From an uncultured Parasutterella sp. (GTDB taxonomy: Bacteria; Pseudomonadota; Gammaproteobacteria; Burkholderiales; Burkholderiaceae_F): DNA of 64,000 nucleotides. Under the pieces are notes generated by a model. That model ran no database searches, was not told where the DNA came from, and was given only the letters and a program-made list of their open reading frames with translations. The DNA lies in NCBI GenBank assembly GCA_900766055.1, contig CAAFTZ010000002.1, positions 1 to 64,000 on the forward strand. Direction: 5' to 3'. Below, piece by piece: positions 25,948 to 34,184 of this stretch (its first letter is position 1; each line of letters starts with the position of its first letter). The position numbers and the translations under genes were made by a program.

Positions 25948-27666
25948 CTAGGCCGTCCAGTCCTCAAACTCGTCTTCCATCCCTTCGATGATGAGCTGCA
26001 CCGACTGACGTCCTCGGAAGTCATTGATGTCGAGCTTGTAAGCTAAACGCACGGTCGGAGGCAGTTCGCGTTTGTGGCGGAACCAAATGGCCTGAATCTC
26101 TCGGCCGTCGACTTCAAGAGAAAGTTTCAGATGCTGATCCTTCAGGACTCTCTGAGAAAGTACCTTGAACTGATTGGCAAAGAGCGGTTCCGGGAAGGCC
26201 TGACCCCAGACGTGCTTGCGGATGGCTTCAACGAGTTCAATGTTGAAGTCGGAAGCTCTAAGCTCGCCGTCTGTGACGATGTTGCGCTCGAACATTTCAG
26301 GATCGGAAAGCTCTTTAACGGCGCGGGCAAAGAGTTCTTTGAACTCATCAAAAGCATCTTTACGAATGGTGAGGCCCGCAGCCATGGCGTGACCGCCGAA
26401 TTTCAGGATCAGCCCTGATTTGAGTTTGCTGACGCGGTCTAAGGCATCGCGCAGATGAATGCCAGGGATGGAGCGCCCCGAGCCTTTAAGTACGTGTTCG
26501 CCGTTTTCTTCCGACGGAGCAAACGCAATGACCGGGCGATAAGTTTGTTCTTTGATGCGGGAGGCTACTAAACCGATGATGCCGGCGTGCCAGTCGTCGC
26601 CCTTAAGAACGATGGAATTGCTGTCATCGACGGAAATCGTCTGTAGGGACAGAATAGCGTCGGACTGCATGGATACTTCGCGGTTGCGGCGCTCGGCATT
26701 GATTTGGTCGAGCTCTTTTGCGTAAAAGAGCGCCGTGTTGTAGTCGTAGCTTGTCAGACACTCAACACCTTTGTTGATGCTGTCCAAACGACCTGCGGCG
26801 TTGATGCGGGGCCCGAGGATGTAGCCCAAGTCATTGGCACTGATGCGATGCGCATTCTTGCCTGCTACGGAGAGCAGGGCGCTCACGCCGGGCTGCATTT
26901 TGCCGGCGCGAATGCTGTCCAAGCCTTTGGAAACGAGGATTCGGTTGTTGCGGTCTAACGGGACAACGTCGGCAACCGTACCCAAGGCCACCAAATCAAT
27001 GAGATGCTGAAGATTAGGCTGTTTTCCGTTCGGGTAAGCGCCTTTGGCGCGGAGTGCGGAGCGCACGGCGATTAACACGTAAAAGATGACGCCCACACCC
27101 GCTAAAGATTTGCTCGGGAAGGTGTCTCCGCGCTGATTCGGATTGACGACGAGGGTGTCGGGGATTTCATCACCAGGCAGGTGGTGGTCGGTAACGACGG
27201 TCTCGATTCCGAGGGCTTTAGCATGTTCAACCGCAGCCACTGAAGAAATTCCGTTGTCTACGGTAATGATGAATTCGGCGCCGGCAGCGGCTGCTCGATC
27301 GACAAGCTGAGGAGACAGGCCGTAGCCGTCCTTGTCGCGGTCCGGGATTAAATAAGAGACATTGAAGGCGCCGAGCGCCTGCAGTCCCAGAATACCGACG
27401 GAAACAGCAGTCGCGCCGTCACAGTCGTAGTCCCCAATGATTACGATTTTTTTCTGCTTCCAGATCGCATTGGCAATCGCTTCTCCGGCTTCTCTGCAGT
27501 TTTTAAGGTCCCACGGAGAAAGCATTTCCTTGAATTCATAATCAAGGTCGGACGGGCTGGTGACGTGTCTGGCCGCTAAAGCGCGGGCCAGAGGTTCGGG
27601 AAAGCCGCGGTTGGTGAGCGCCTGAACGACATTTCGGTCAAATCGGCGAATCGTTATTTTGGTCAT
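25948..27666 (-). CDS. recJ: Single-stranded-DNA 5'-3' exonuclease RecJ
   Basis: Exonuclease of recombination and mismatch repair. The 572-residue protein carries the DHH phosphoesterase motifs: VIIGDYDCDGATAVS near 75, ITVDNGISSVAAVEHA near 135, VVTDHHLPGDEIPD near 157 with the DHH triad, and the DHHA1-like region GHAMAAGL near 425, then an OB-fold end. Length is normal. The gene upstream on the same strand ends 16 bases before it. Confidence 0.95.
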   Translation of the reverse strand: MTKITIRRFDRNVVQALTNRGFPEPLARALAARHVTSPSDLDYEFKEMLSPWDLKNCREAGEAIANAIWKQKKIVIIGDYDCDGATAVSVGILGLQALGAFNVSYLIPDRDKDGYGLSPQLVDRAAAAGAEFIITVDNGISSVAAVEHAKALGIETVVTDHHLPGDEIPDTLVVNPNQRGDTFPSKSLAGVGVIFYVLIAVRSALRAKGAYPNGKQPNLQHLIDLVALGTVADVVPLDRNNRILVSKGLDSIRAGKMQPGVSALLSVAGKNAHRISANDLGYILGPRINAAGRLDSINKGVECLTSYDYNTALFYAKELDQINAERRNREVSMQSDAILSLQTISVDDSNSIVLKGDDWHAGIIGLVASRIKEQTYRPVIAFAPSEENGEHVLKGSGRSIPGIHLRDALDRVSKLKSGLILKFGGHAMAAGLTIRKDAFDEFKELFARAVKELSDPEMFERNIVTDGELRASDFNIELVEAIRKHVWGQAFPEPLFANQFKVLSQRVLKDQHLKLSLEVDGREIQAIWFRHKRELPPTVRLAYKLDINDFRGRQSVQLIIEGMEDEFEDWTA

Positions 27667-27682
27667 AACTTTTTAGTGTTCT

Positions 27683-28726
27683 TTAGCGGTTGGAGCTCAG
27701 CCATGCTTCTGTGTAATTTTTTGGACTCTTCCAAAAGGCAAAAGAAGATTTTTGTTCCTGAAGTTTTTCAATGACGCTGACGCGCAGACCGTCGGAAGCG
27801 ACCAGACGAGGATGATATTTCTCAAATCCTTTTGCCGTGGCGGTGAGATGCTCCATGCGCTCAACGGTGCGTGTCCAGGCGGCGTTCCAGCGAGCGGGAT
27901 CTGTTTTGACAGTCGGATCGTTAAAGTCGTCAAGAATGCAGAAACGGTCGCCTTCCGGACAGTCAGGCCAAGCGGCCGTCGAAGATTTAATGTAGGCCCG
28001 TGCAATGCCCGCCGCCTCAGCGATGCCGCGAATCGTGGGATCGCTTGTCAGAGCACAGCGAATCTGAGTGTAGGGAAGGAGCTGCTCTTCAAAAGCACCG
28101 CCGTTGATCCACAAACCTTCAACCGGTGGCCGTCCGGCTTTTGCTCGGAATTCATTGAAAGAGCTTTTTGCAAGGCTATCTTCAATGACTCGAGTGATTT
28201 CAGTCCATTGAGCGGCCTCGGGACCTGCCGGCTGTGCCGAGGGTTTGTTTTCCTGGGCAAGCCACGGAGCAATCAGAACCTGCCATGCTTTCTTGCGCGC
28301 GAGGAAAAAGCGCCCGTCCAAAACCTGCACTTCAAAATCGAACCGGCGAGCGATCGGGTTTAAAAGGTCCCTAAGGTCGCATTCTTCATCGATATCAAAG
28401 ACGTCGCCGGCGCTCTGAAGCACGCCGTTTCCCTTGCGGTAGCCGTTTAGGGTCCAAAATTCCTGATGAACTTTCGGACCTCCGAGACCCTTCCAAAGAT
28501 AAGGGGCAGTCGGGGCAAGATTTTCGCGCTGTGTCAGAAGCATCCATACCCATTGCATCGAGGCAAAGCCGCTGAGCGCAGGATTCTCAAAAATCGTGGC
28601 GACCTTCGGTTCTCCGAAACTTTCAAGGAAATTCCGCAAAACGGGCGGATAGGCGTCCTTTCCTAACGCTTTAATTTCATTAGGAGAAGGCAGTGAATTG
28701 GGCAATAAAAATATACATGCGGGCAT
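27683..28726 (-). CDS. RecJ-linked conserved protein of betaproteobacteria, function unknown
   Basis: A 347-residue soluble protein. In Burkholderiales the gene next to recJ often encodes a protein loosely annotated as cofactor-independent phosphoglycerate mutase-like or regulatory. This one fits by position, its start MPACIFLLPN and the LWINGGAFEEQLLP segment near 220, which resembles the WLNGGG motif I associate with that group. I see no intact metal-binding phosphatase motifs, so catalytic activity should not be assumed. It is divergent from lolC with a 66-base gap and probably cotranscribed with recJ. Confidence 0.7.
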   Translation of the reverse strand: MPACIFLLPNSLPSPNEIKALGKDAYPPVLRNFLESFGEPKVATIFENPALSGFASMQWVWMLLTQRENLAPTAPYLWKGLGGPKVHQEFWTLNGYRKGNGVLQSAGDVFDIDEECDLRDLLNPIARRFDFEVQVLDGRFFLARKKAWQVLIAPWLAQENKPSAQPAGPEAAQWTEITRVIEDSLAKSSFNEFRAKAGRPPVEGLWINGGAFEEQLLPYTQIRCALTSDPTIRGIAEAAGIARAYIKSSTAAWPDCPEGDRFCILDDFNDPTVKTDPARWNAAWTRTVERMEHLTATAKGFEKYHPRLVASDGLRVSVIEKLQEQKSSFAFWKSPKNYTEAWLSSNR

Positions 28727-28792
28727 AGCGTTAAATTCTAATTGTTTGATCTCACAGCTAGAATAGCCTGAACGTTTAGTTGGATAAAATTT

Positions 28793-30067
28793 GTGAAAAA
28801 TAAACCTTTATCCGGTCTGCCCTTCGAGTGGATGATCGGTTTGCGATACACACTGTCGCGCCGCAAAGGGCGCAGCGACGGATTCGTATCGTTCATATCA
28901 GCCATGTCGATGGCTTCCATAGCCTTGGGCGTCATGGCCCTCATCATAGTCTTATCCGTGATGAACGGTTTCCAGAAAGAAGTTCGAGACAAGATGCTCT
29001 CTGTGCTTTCGCATGCCGAAGTGCTTTCGATCGGAGCTCCGATCCCGGACTGGCAAAAGACTGCCGCAGAACTGAAGAAGCAGCAGCCGGAGATCACCGG
29101 CGCAGCGCCTTTCTTAAGAGGGCAGGGACTGCTCACGAGCGGCACTAACGTGCGCGGTGTTCAGCTCAACGGTATTGATCCTGAGACGGAATCTCAGGTC
29201 AGCGACGTCGCAAAAAATATGAAGATCGGGCGCCTCTCTGACTTAAAGCCCGGCGAGTTCAAGATCATTCTTGGTACGGACTTAGCCAGAATGCTTGGCG
29301 TGATTCCCGGAGAAAAGGTAAACGTGATGGTGCCTCAGGGACAGTTCACGCCGGCCGGAACCATGCCTCGCATGCGTCAGTTCACGGTCGCAGGCGTCTT
29401 TAATTCCGGCCACTATGAGTTCGACAGCGCAATGAGCTTCATCAATCTCACGGACGCCGAGAAACTCATGCGTACTCAAACACCCGGAGGCATTCGACTG
29501 AAGCTCTCCAATATGCAGGATGCACCGAGGGTCGCAGCTGAACTGAATAATCAAATGCCGCCGGGTCTTTTGGCAACCGATTGGTCCCGTCAGAACCGGA
29601 CTTGGTTTGCGGCTGTTCAGGTTGAAAAACGCATGATGGGCATCATTCTGTTCCTGATCGTGCTGGTCGGAGCCTTCGGTCTGGTTTCCTCCTTGGTCAT
29701 GACCGTTAACTCAAAACGCAGCGATATCGCAATTCTGAGAACACAGGGTGCAACGCGCGGTTCGATCATGCGCATCTTTATGGTTCAGGGGGCTTTCATC
29801 GGAACGGCCGGTGTGCTGATCGGTGTCGGCGTGGGCCTTCTTATTGCCTGCAATGTGGGTTCCATCGTGGGCGCGATCGAACAGCTGTTCGGGGTTCAGT
29901 TCCTGCCCAAAGAAATCTACTTCATCTCCGCAATGCCGAGCGACCCGCGAGCCTCCGACGTGATTCCGATCGCCGTCTTTTCTTTCCTGCTGGCTCTTGC
30001 GGCCACTGTTTATCCAAGCTGGAGAGCGGCAAACATTCAACCGGCTGAGGCACTGAGATATGAATAA
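28793..30067 (+). CDS. lolC: Lipoprotein-releasing system permease LolC/E
   Basis: Inner-membrane subunit of the ABC machine that frees outer-membrane lipoproteins for LolA. The 424 residues have an N-terminal membrane helix (~36-58, ISAMSMASIALGVMALIIVL), a large periplasmic MacB-type domain (~60-275) and three C-terminal FtsX-type helices. Only one permease gene is followed by lolD here, so the complex may use a single LolC/E type. The start is a GTG at 28793 with a weak ribosome binding site. lolD overlaps its end by 8 bases. Confidence 0.93.
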   Translation: MKNKPLSGLPFEWMIGLRYTLSRRKGRSDGFVSFISAMSMASIALGVMALIIVLSVMNGFQKEVRDKMLSVLSHAEVLSIGAPIPDWQKTAAELKKQQPEITGAAPFLRGQGLLTSGTNVRGVQLNGIDPETESQVSDVAKNMKIGRLSDLKPGEFKIILGTDLARMLGVIPGEKVNVMVPQGQFTPAGTMPRMRQFTVAGVFNSGHYEFDSAMSFINLTDAEKLMRTQTPGGIRLKLSNMQDAPRVAAELNNQMPPGLLATDWSRQNRTWFAAVQVEKRMMGIILFLIVLVGAFGLVSSLVMTVNSKRSDIAILRTQGATRGSIMRIFMVQGAFIGTAGVLIGVGVGLLIACNVGSIVGAIEQLFGVQFLPKEIYFISAMPSDPRASDVIPIAVFSFLLALAATVYPSWRAANIQPAEALRYE

Positions 30068-30749
30068 CAACGTCGTATTAAAGGCTGTCGGCCTGCAGAA
30101 AAGTTATAAAGAAGGCGGACGTCTCCTGCATGTCCTCAAAGACGTGAACTTGGAAGTTCACGCGGGCGAGTCCGTCGCAATCGTGGGAACCTCCGGCTCC
30201 GGTAAAACGACTTTGCTGCAGTGCATCGGCGGACTGGATCGTTTTGATAAAGGTTTGATTGAGATCGGCGGAGAAAACATCGCCGAACTCTCGGAGCAGC
30301 GCTTAACCGAGCTGCGCAACCGCAAACTCGGCTTTGTGTATCAGTTCCATCATTTATTGCCGGAATTTACGGCCATGGAAAACGTGGCGATGCCGCTCAA
30401 AATTCGCCGCGAAAAAGCTTCCGTCGCGCAAAAAAGAGCGGAAAGCCTGCTCAAAGCCATGGGTCTTGCCGACCGCGTGGATCATCTGCCGAGTCAGCTT
30501 TCCGGCGGCGAACGTCAGCGTGTCGCCATTGCCCGAGCCGTGAGCGGCTCTCCGCTGTGTCTTTTGGCCGACGAGCCCACCGGCAACCTGGACGGTGAGA
30601 CGGCCGAAGTCGTTATCGACTATCTTCTCAAATTGTCGTCCTCTCAGGGCCTTGCCTTGGTCATTGTGACGCATGATCCGGATATTGCCGCGCGATGCGA
30701 TCGTGTTGTGCGTTTAAAGAACGGATGCGTCTTGCCTGAGGAAAACTAA
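30060..30749 (+). CDS. lolD: Lipoprotein-releasing system ATPase LolD
   Basis: A 229-residue ABC ATPase. It has Walker A GTSGSGKTTLL near 42, a Q-loop region, the signature LSGGERQRVAIARA near 147, Walker B LLADEPTGNLD near 171 and an H-loop VTHDPD near 205. It sits on the cytoplasmic face of LolC. It overlaps lolC by 8 bases, and tatD starts on the base after its stop, so the three are one transcript. Confidence 0.95.
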   Translation: MNNNVVLKAVGLQKSYKEGGRLLHVLKDVNLEVHAGESVAIVGTSGSGKTTLLQCIGGLDRFDKGLIEIGGENIAELSEQRLTELRNRKLGFVYQFHHLLPEFTAMENVAMPLKIRREKASVAQKRAESLLKAMGLADRVDHLPSQLSGGERQRVAIARAVSGSPLCLLADEPTGNLDGETAEVVIDYLLKLSSSQGLALVIVTHDPDIAARCDRVVRLKNGCVLPEEN

Positions 30750-31562
30750 ATGCTTCGCTGGATTGACACCCATAACCACTTATTTGTTCTTCCCGAAGAA
30801 CAGCAGAAAAAAGAAATTTCGGAGGCCCGCAAAGTCGGCGTCGTCTCTTCTTTGGTGTGTGCCAGCGGTGTCAGTAATCTGGAAGAGGCTCGGCGCTGTG
30901 CCTATGAACATGATCAAGCCTACGCCTGCGGCATTCATCCGCTTTACATCGGATACTCCTGGAAAGAAGATCTGACAGCGTTGGAAGCCTTTCTAGAAGA
31001 GCACAGAGAAGATCTTCGTCTGGCAGCGGTAGGCGAGTGCGGTCTGGATTTTTCTGCAGCCTGCAGCGTTCCGCATGACGTTCAGGAAGAAGTGTTTTCC
31101 ACGCAGTTAAAACTTGCCCGCAAATATGGTCTCCCCCTGAGTCTTCACGGCCGTGAAGCGATGGATATCGTGCTTAAATACATTCGCCGTCTGCCCCCGC
31201 AGCTCGGCATCATTCATGCGTTTAACGGCAGTATGGCCCAGGCACAGGCTTTTCTGCAGAACGGTTTTAAGCTGGGCTACGGCGGAGCGATGTCCTATGA
31301 CGGCTCTAAGCGCATCCGCAAAATCTTGTCTGAACTCCCGGATGACGCCTGGGTACTTGAGACGGATTGTCCGGATATGCCGCCGAGCTGGGTGCGCGAA
31401 GAAAACAAAGAGAACCCCGAAAGCACCCTTGCGGACACGGCCCGTTACGGCGCAGTTGCTGCGGAATTAAGAAATACGACGATAGAAAAAATCTCGGAAC
31501 AGAGCATTCAAAACACAGTCAAAGCGATCCCGAAATTCGGAGTGTTAATTTCCGCCTCCTGA
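30750..31562 (+). CDS. TatD-family metal-dependent hydrolase
   Basis: A 270-residue TIM-barrel hydrolase of the TatD DNase family. The N-terminal metal pair is WIDTHNHL (residues ~4-11), followed by GIHPLY near 62, GECGLDFS near 95, SLHGREA near 131 and an ETDCPDMPP segment near 205 with the last metal-site Asp. It resembles the YjjV/YcfH branch. The exact substrate (DNA repair, quality control) is not visible. It follows lolD with no gap. Confidence 0.88.
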   Translation: MLRWIDTHNHLFVLPEEQQKKEISEARKVGVVSSLVCASGVSNLEEARRCAYEHDQAYACGIHPLYIGYSWKEDLTALEAFLEEHREDLRLAAVGECGLDFSAACSVPHDVQEEVFSTQLKLARKYGLPLSLHGREAMDIVLKYIRRLPPQLGIIHAFNGSMAQAQAFLQNGFKLGYGGAMSYDGSKRIRKILSELPDDAWVLETDCPDMPPSWVREENKENPESTLADTARYGAVAAELRNTTIEKISEQSIQNTVKAIPKFGVLISAS

Positions 31563-31730
31563 GACGAAAAAAGTCATTTTGTTTCCTAAAAGAGGGCTTT
31601 TGCTTGGCTAATATAAAGACTGTCTCGACGATTACGGTCGCCGAGTCGGGAGAATTTGTCCTTATAAATTGCCAAGATCGGAAATGACATCCGAGTCTGC
31701 GGCAAAAACTCATTCTTTTAGGAAATTAAC

Positions 31731-32312
31731 GTGAAGCGAATTTTAGTGGCTGTCACCGGTCCCGACAGCTTCGGTGTTGTTTACACGACCTCCGATACTC
31801 TGAACAAACTCGGCTGCTCCATCATCGATATGGATCAAACGACGGTGAGAAACGAATACTCCGCCATCATGATCGTGGATAAGCCGGAGAGTGTTGGCGA
31901 TGACGAAGTCGCAAAGATTATTAAAGAAGCACTGAAGGGCAAAGGCTTCGATATGTCCGTCCTCGTCCGCGATTACGTTCCGGGCGAAGCTACCGTTACC
32001 CAAGGTGAACCGTTCGTTCTGACCGTGGACGGTACCGACAGCAGGGATATTCTGACGGCGTTTACCAGAGTGTTTTATGAAGGCCGCATCAACATCGACA
32101 GTTTCAGAACGATTGAAGTAAAACTGGACGATGCCGGCAACCCTCTGCCGCAGCCGCGTGTTCTTCTGGTGTTTGAAGTCACTGTTCCTCCCGAAGTGGA
32201 CAGAAAGGCTCTGAGCAGAACACTTTCCGACATCGCCCACGACCGTCATCTTTCCATGAGCATGCAGCACCGCCGAATTTTTGAAGCGGTTCATCGTGTG
32301 TCTATCGCTTAA
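31731..32312 (+). CDS. ACT-domain protein, GcvR-like
   Basis: A 193-residue protein with two ACT modules. The first, ~3-80, starts KRILVAVTGPDSFGVVYTTSDTLNKLGCSIIDMDQT. The second, ~95-180, runs from FVLTVDGTDSRDILTAFTRV. ACT pairs bind amino acids, and GcvR-type proteins use them to control regulators. No DNA-binding domain is seen. It starts at GTG 31731 with AGGA upstream and precedes a UPF0210 gene by 20 bases. In Firmicutes a small ACT protein likewise precedes UPF0210. Confidence 0.82.
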   Translation: MKRILVAVTGPDSFGVVYTTSDTLNKLGCSIIDMDQTTVRNEYSAIMIVDKPESVGDDEVAKIIKEALKGKGFDMSVLVRDYVPGEATVTQGEPFVLTVDGTDSRDILTAFTRVFYEGRINIDSFRTIEVKLDDAGNPLPQPRVLLVFEVTVPPEVDRKALSRTLSDIAHDRHLSMSMQHRRIFEAVHRVSIA

Positions 32313-32332
32313 TTCAAAAAGGAATCAATCAA

Positions 32333-33706
32333 ATGCTTACAGAACGCGAGGTCATCTCCACGCTGGATATGCTCAGAAGCGAACATTTGGATGTTCGTAC
32401 CGTGACCCTGGGCTTGAACTTATTCGATTGTGCAAGCGATAACTTCGACACCTTCGCTTACCGCGTCCGCTCCAAAATTAATCGCCATGCCAAGAACCTC
32501 GTTGCCATCTGCAACGAGGTCGGCGACCGCTACGGTATTCCCGTTGTCAATAAGCGTATTACGGTCTCTCCGATCGGAACTGTCTGTGCCGGATACAGCC
32601 GTGACCAGATGGTCAAGGTCTGCAAACTCTTAGACGACTGCGCCACCGACGCCGGCGTCGACTTCTTGGGCGGCTTCGGCGCCTTGGTCGAAAAAGGCAT
32701 TACGCAGGGAGAAAGAAACCTGATTGATGCGCTGCCTGAAGCTTTGGCAACCACGAACCACGTTTGCTCTTCCATCAACGTCGGCCGCACTCGCACCGGC
32801 ATCAATATGGACGCAGTCAAACTGATGGGTCAAAGAGTGCTGGATGTGGCTGCTGCAACTGCTGACCGCGACGGTCTCGGCTGCTGCAAACTGGTTGTCT
32901 TCTGCAATATTCCGGAAGACGTACCCTTCATGGCCGGCGGCTATCTCGGCGTCGGCGAAGCCGATGCGGTGATCAGCGTCGGTGTTTCCGGTCCGGGCGT
33001 TGTGAAAAAAGCAATTGACCGCGCCGTTCGCAGAAGAGGCGAGCAGGTCTCGATTACAGAAATTGCTGAAATCATTAAGACCACTGCTTTTAAGGTGACG
33101 AAGGTCGGTCAGCTGATCGGTACTGAAGTTGCCGAAAAAATGAATCTGCCTTTCGGTGTGGCTGACCTGTCTCTGGCCCCGACACCTGAGGTCGGCGACT
33201 CCGTCGGTGAAATCTTCCAGAGCGTTGGTTTGTCCTCTATCGGAGCTCCGGGGTCTACTGCCGTGCTCGCCATGCTGAACGATGCCGTGAAGAAGGGCGG
33301 TGTTTTTGCCTCCTCTTCCGTCGGCGGACTCTCCGGTGCCTTCATTCCCGTGAGTGAAGATGCGGCCATTGCCGATGCCGCCGCTAAAGGCCTCCTGACA
33401 CTCGAAAAACTCGAAGCCATGACCTGCGTTTGCTCTGTCGGTCTCGATATGATCGCGATCCCGGGTGACACGCCGGCTGACGTCATCTCCGCCATCATCG
33501 CCGATGAAAGCGCAATCGGTATGATCAATGCCAAGACCACGGCTGTCCGTCTCATCCCCGTTCCCGACAAGACGGTCGGTGAACGCGCTGAATTCGGCGG
33601 CTTGCTCGGCGGCGCCGATATTATGGCTGTTCAAAAGGGTTCGGCTGCCGGCTTCATCAACCGCGGCGGACGCATCCCGGCCCCGATTCACAGCTTCAAG
33701 AACTAA
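32333..33706 (+). CDS. UPF0210/DUF711 (PFL-like) family protein
   Basis: A 457-residue member of the UPF0210 family, related in fold to pyruvate formate-lyase and anaerobic ribonucleotide reductase barrels. It lacks an activating enzyme nearby. Recognisable parts are GVDFLGGFGALVEKG near 105-120, SSINVGRTRTGINMDA near 145 and the glycine-rich GGLLGGADIMAVQ near 425. The biochemical role is unknown. Its steady pairing with an ACT protein suggests amino acid-linked metabolism, which is inference. The family assignment is secure. Confidence 0.9.
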   Translation: MLTEREVISTLDMLRSEHLDVRTVTLGLNLFDCASDNFDTFAYRVRSKINRHAKNLVAICNEVGDRYGIPVVNKRITVSPIGTVCAGYSRDQMVKVCKLLDDCATDAGVDFLGGFGALVEKGITQGERNLIDALPEALATTNHVCSSINVGRTRTGINMDAVKLMGQRVLDVAAATADRDGLGCCKLVVFCNIPEDVPFMAGGYLGVGEADAVISVGVSGPGVVKKAIDRAVRRRGEQVSITEIAEIIKTTAFKVTKVGQLIGTEVAEKMNLPFGVADLSLAPTPEVGDSVGEIFQSVGLSSIGAPGSTAVLAMLNDAVKKGGVFASSSVGGLSGAFIPVSEDAAIADAAAKGLLTLEKLEAMTCVCSVGLDMIAIPGDTPADVISAIIADESAIGMINAKTTAVRLIPVPDKTVGERAEFGGLLGGADIMAVQKGSAAGFINRGGRIPAPIHSFKN

Positions 33707-33721
33707 GAGAAGGAAACCAAT

Positions 33722-34078
33722 ATGCCCGAGATTAAACGTATCGAGCCCGGACGCCGCTTCAGCGAAGCGGTGGTCTGCGACGGAGTGGTCTATATCTCCG
33801 GACAAGTGGATTTAACCCGCAGCCGCGATCCGAAAGTACAGACCGCAGAAGTCCTCAAAACCATTGACGACCTGCTGGCCAAAGCCGGTTCGGACAAGGA
33901 GCACATTCTTCGCTGTACTGTCTATCTTTCGAATATGGGCTACTTTTCCGAGATGAATCAGGCTTGGGAAGAATGGGTGAGCAAAACCAATCCCCCGGCC
34001 CGATCCGTCCTCGAGTCTGCACTTCCCGATCCGTCCTGGAAAGTACAGATTTCAACAGTCGCAGTTGTAGTGGATTAA
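33722..34078 (+). CDS. RidA/YjgF family protein
   Basis: A 118-residue trimeric Rid-fold protein. Archetypal RidA hydrolyses reactive enamine/imine intermediates from PLP enzymes. This one has the VVYISGQVDL strand near 25 and PPARSVLESALP near 91-102, containing the conserved Arg that binds the substrate carboxylate. Its C-terminus is unlike strict RidA, so it may belong to another Rid subgroup. It lies 15 bases after the UPF0210 gene and reads with it. Confidence 0.85.
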   Translation: MPEIKRIEPGRRFSEAVVCDGVVYISGQVDLTRSRDPKVQTAEVLKTIDDLLAKAGSDKEHILRCTVYLSNMGYFSEMNQAWEEWVSKTNPPARSVLESALPDPSWKVQISTVAVVVD

Positions 34079-34090
34079 CGAGCGAAAATT

Positions 34091-34118
34091 TAGACAAATC
34101 AGACAGATTCGGTAAAAT
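34091..34118 (+). promoter_or_regulatory. Putative relA promoter
   Basis: TAGACA (34091-34096), 16 bases, TAAAAT (34113-34118), about 67 bases before the relA ATG. Each hexamer is one base off consensus. Confidence 0.4.
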
Positions 34119-34184
34119 TACGCATCCTTTTGTAGAAGGTAGTTTCTGTATCAGGACTGCCTTCTTTTGTTTAGTGGTAAAAGA

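Noticed and set aside
32630..33805. Minus-strand frame of 391 codons opposite the UPF0210 gene
   Set aside because: A long shadow of a GC-rich gene. Its translation is rich in His, Gly and Asp without hydrophobic-core pattern, and it has no ribosome binding site.
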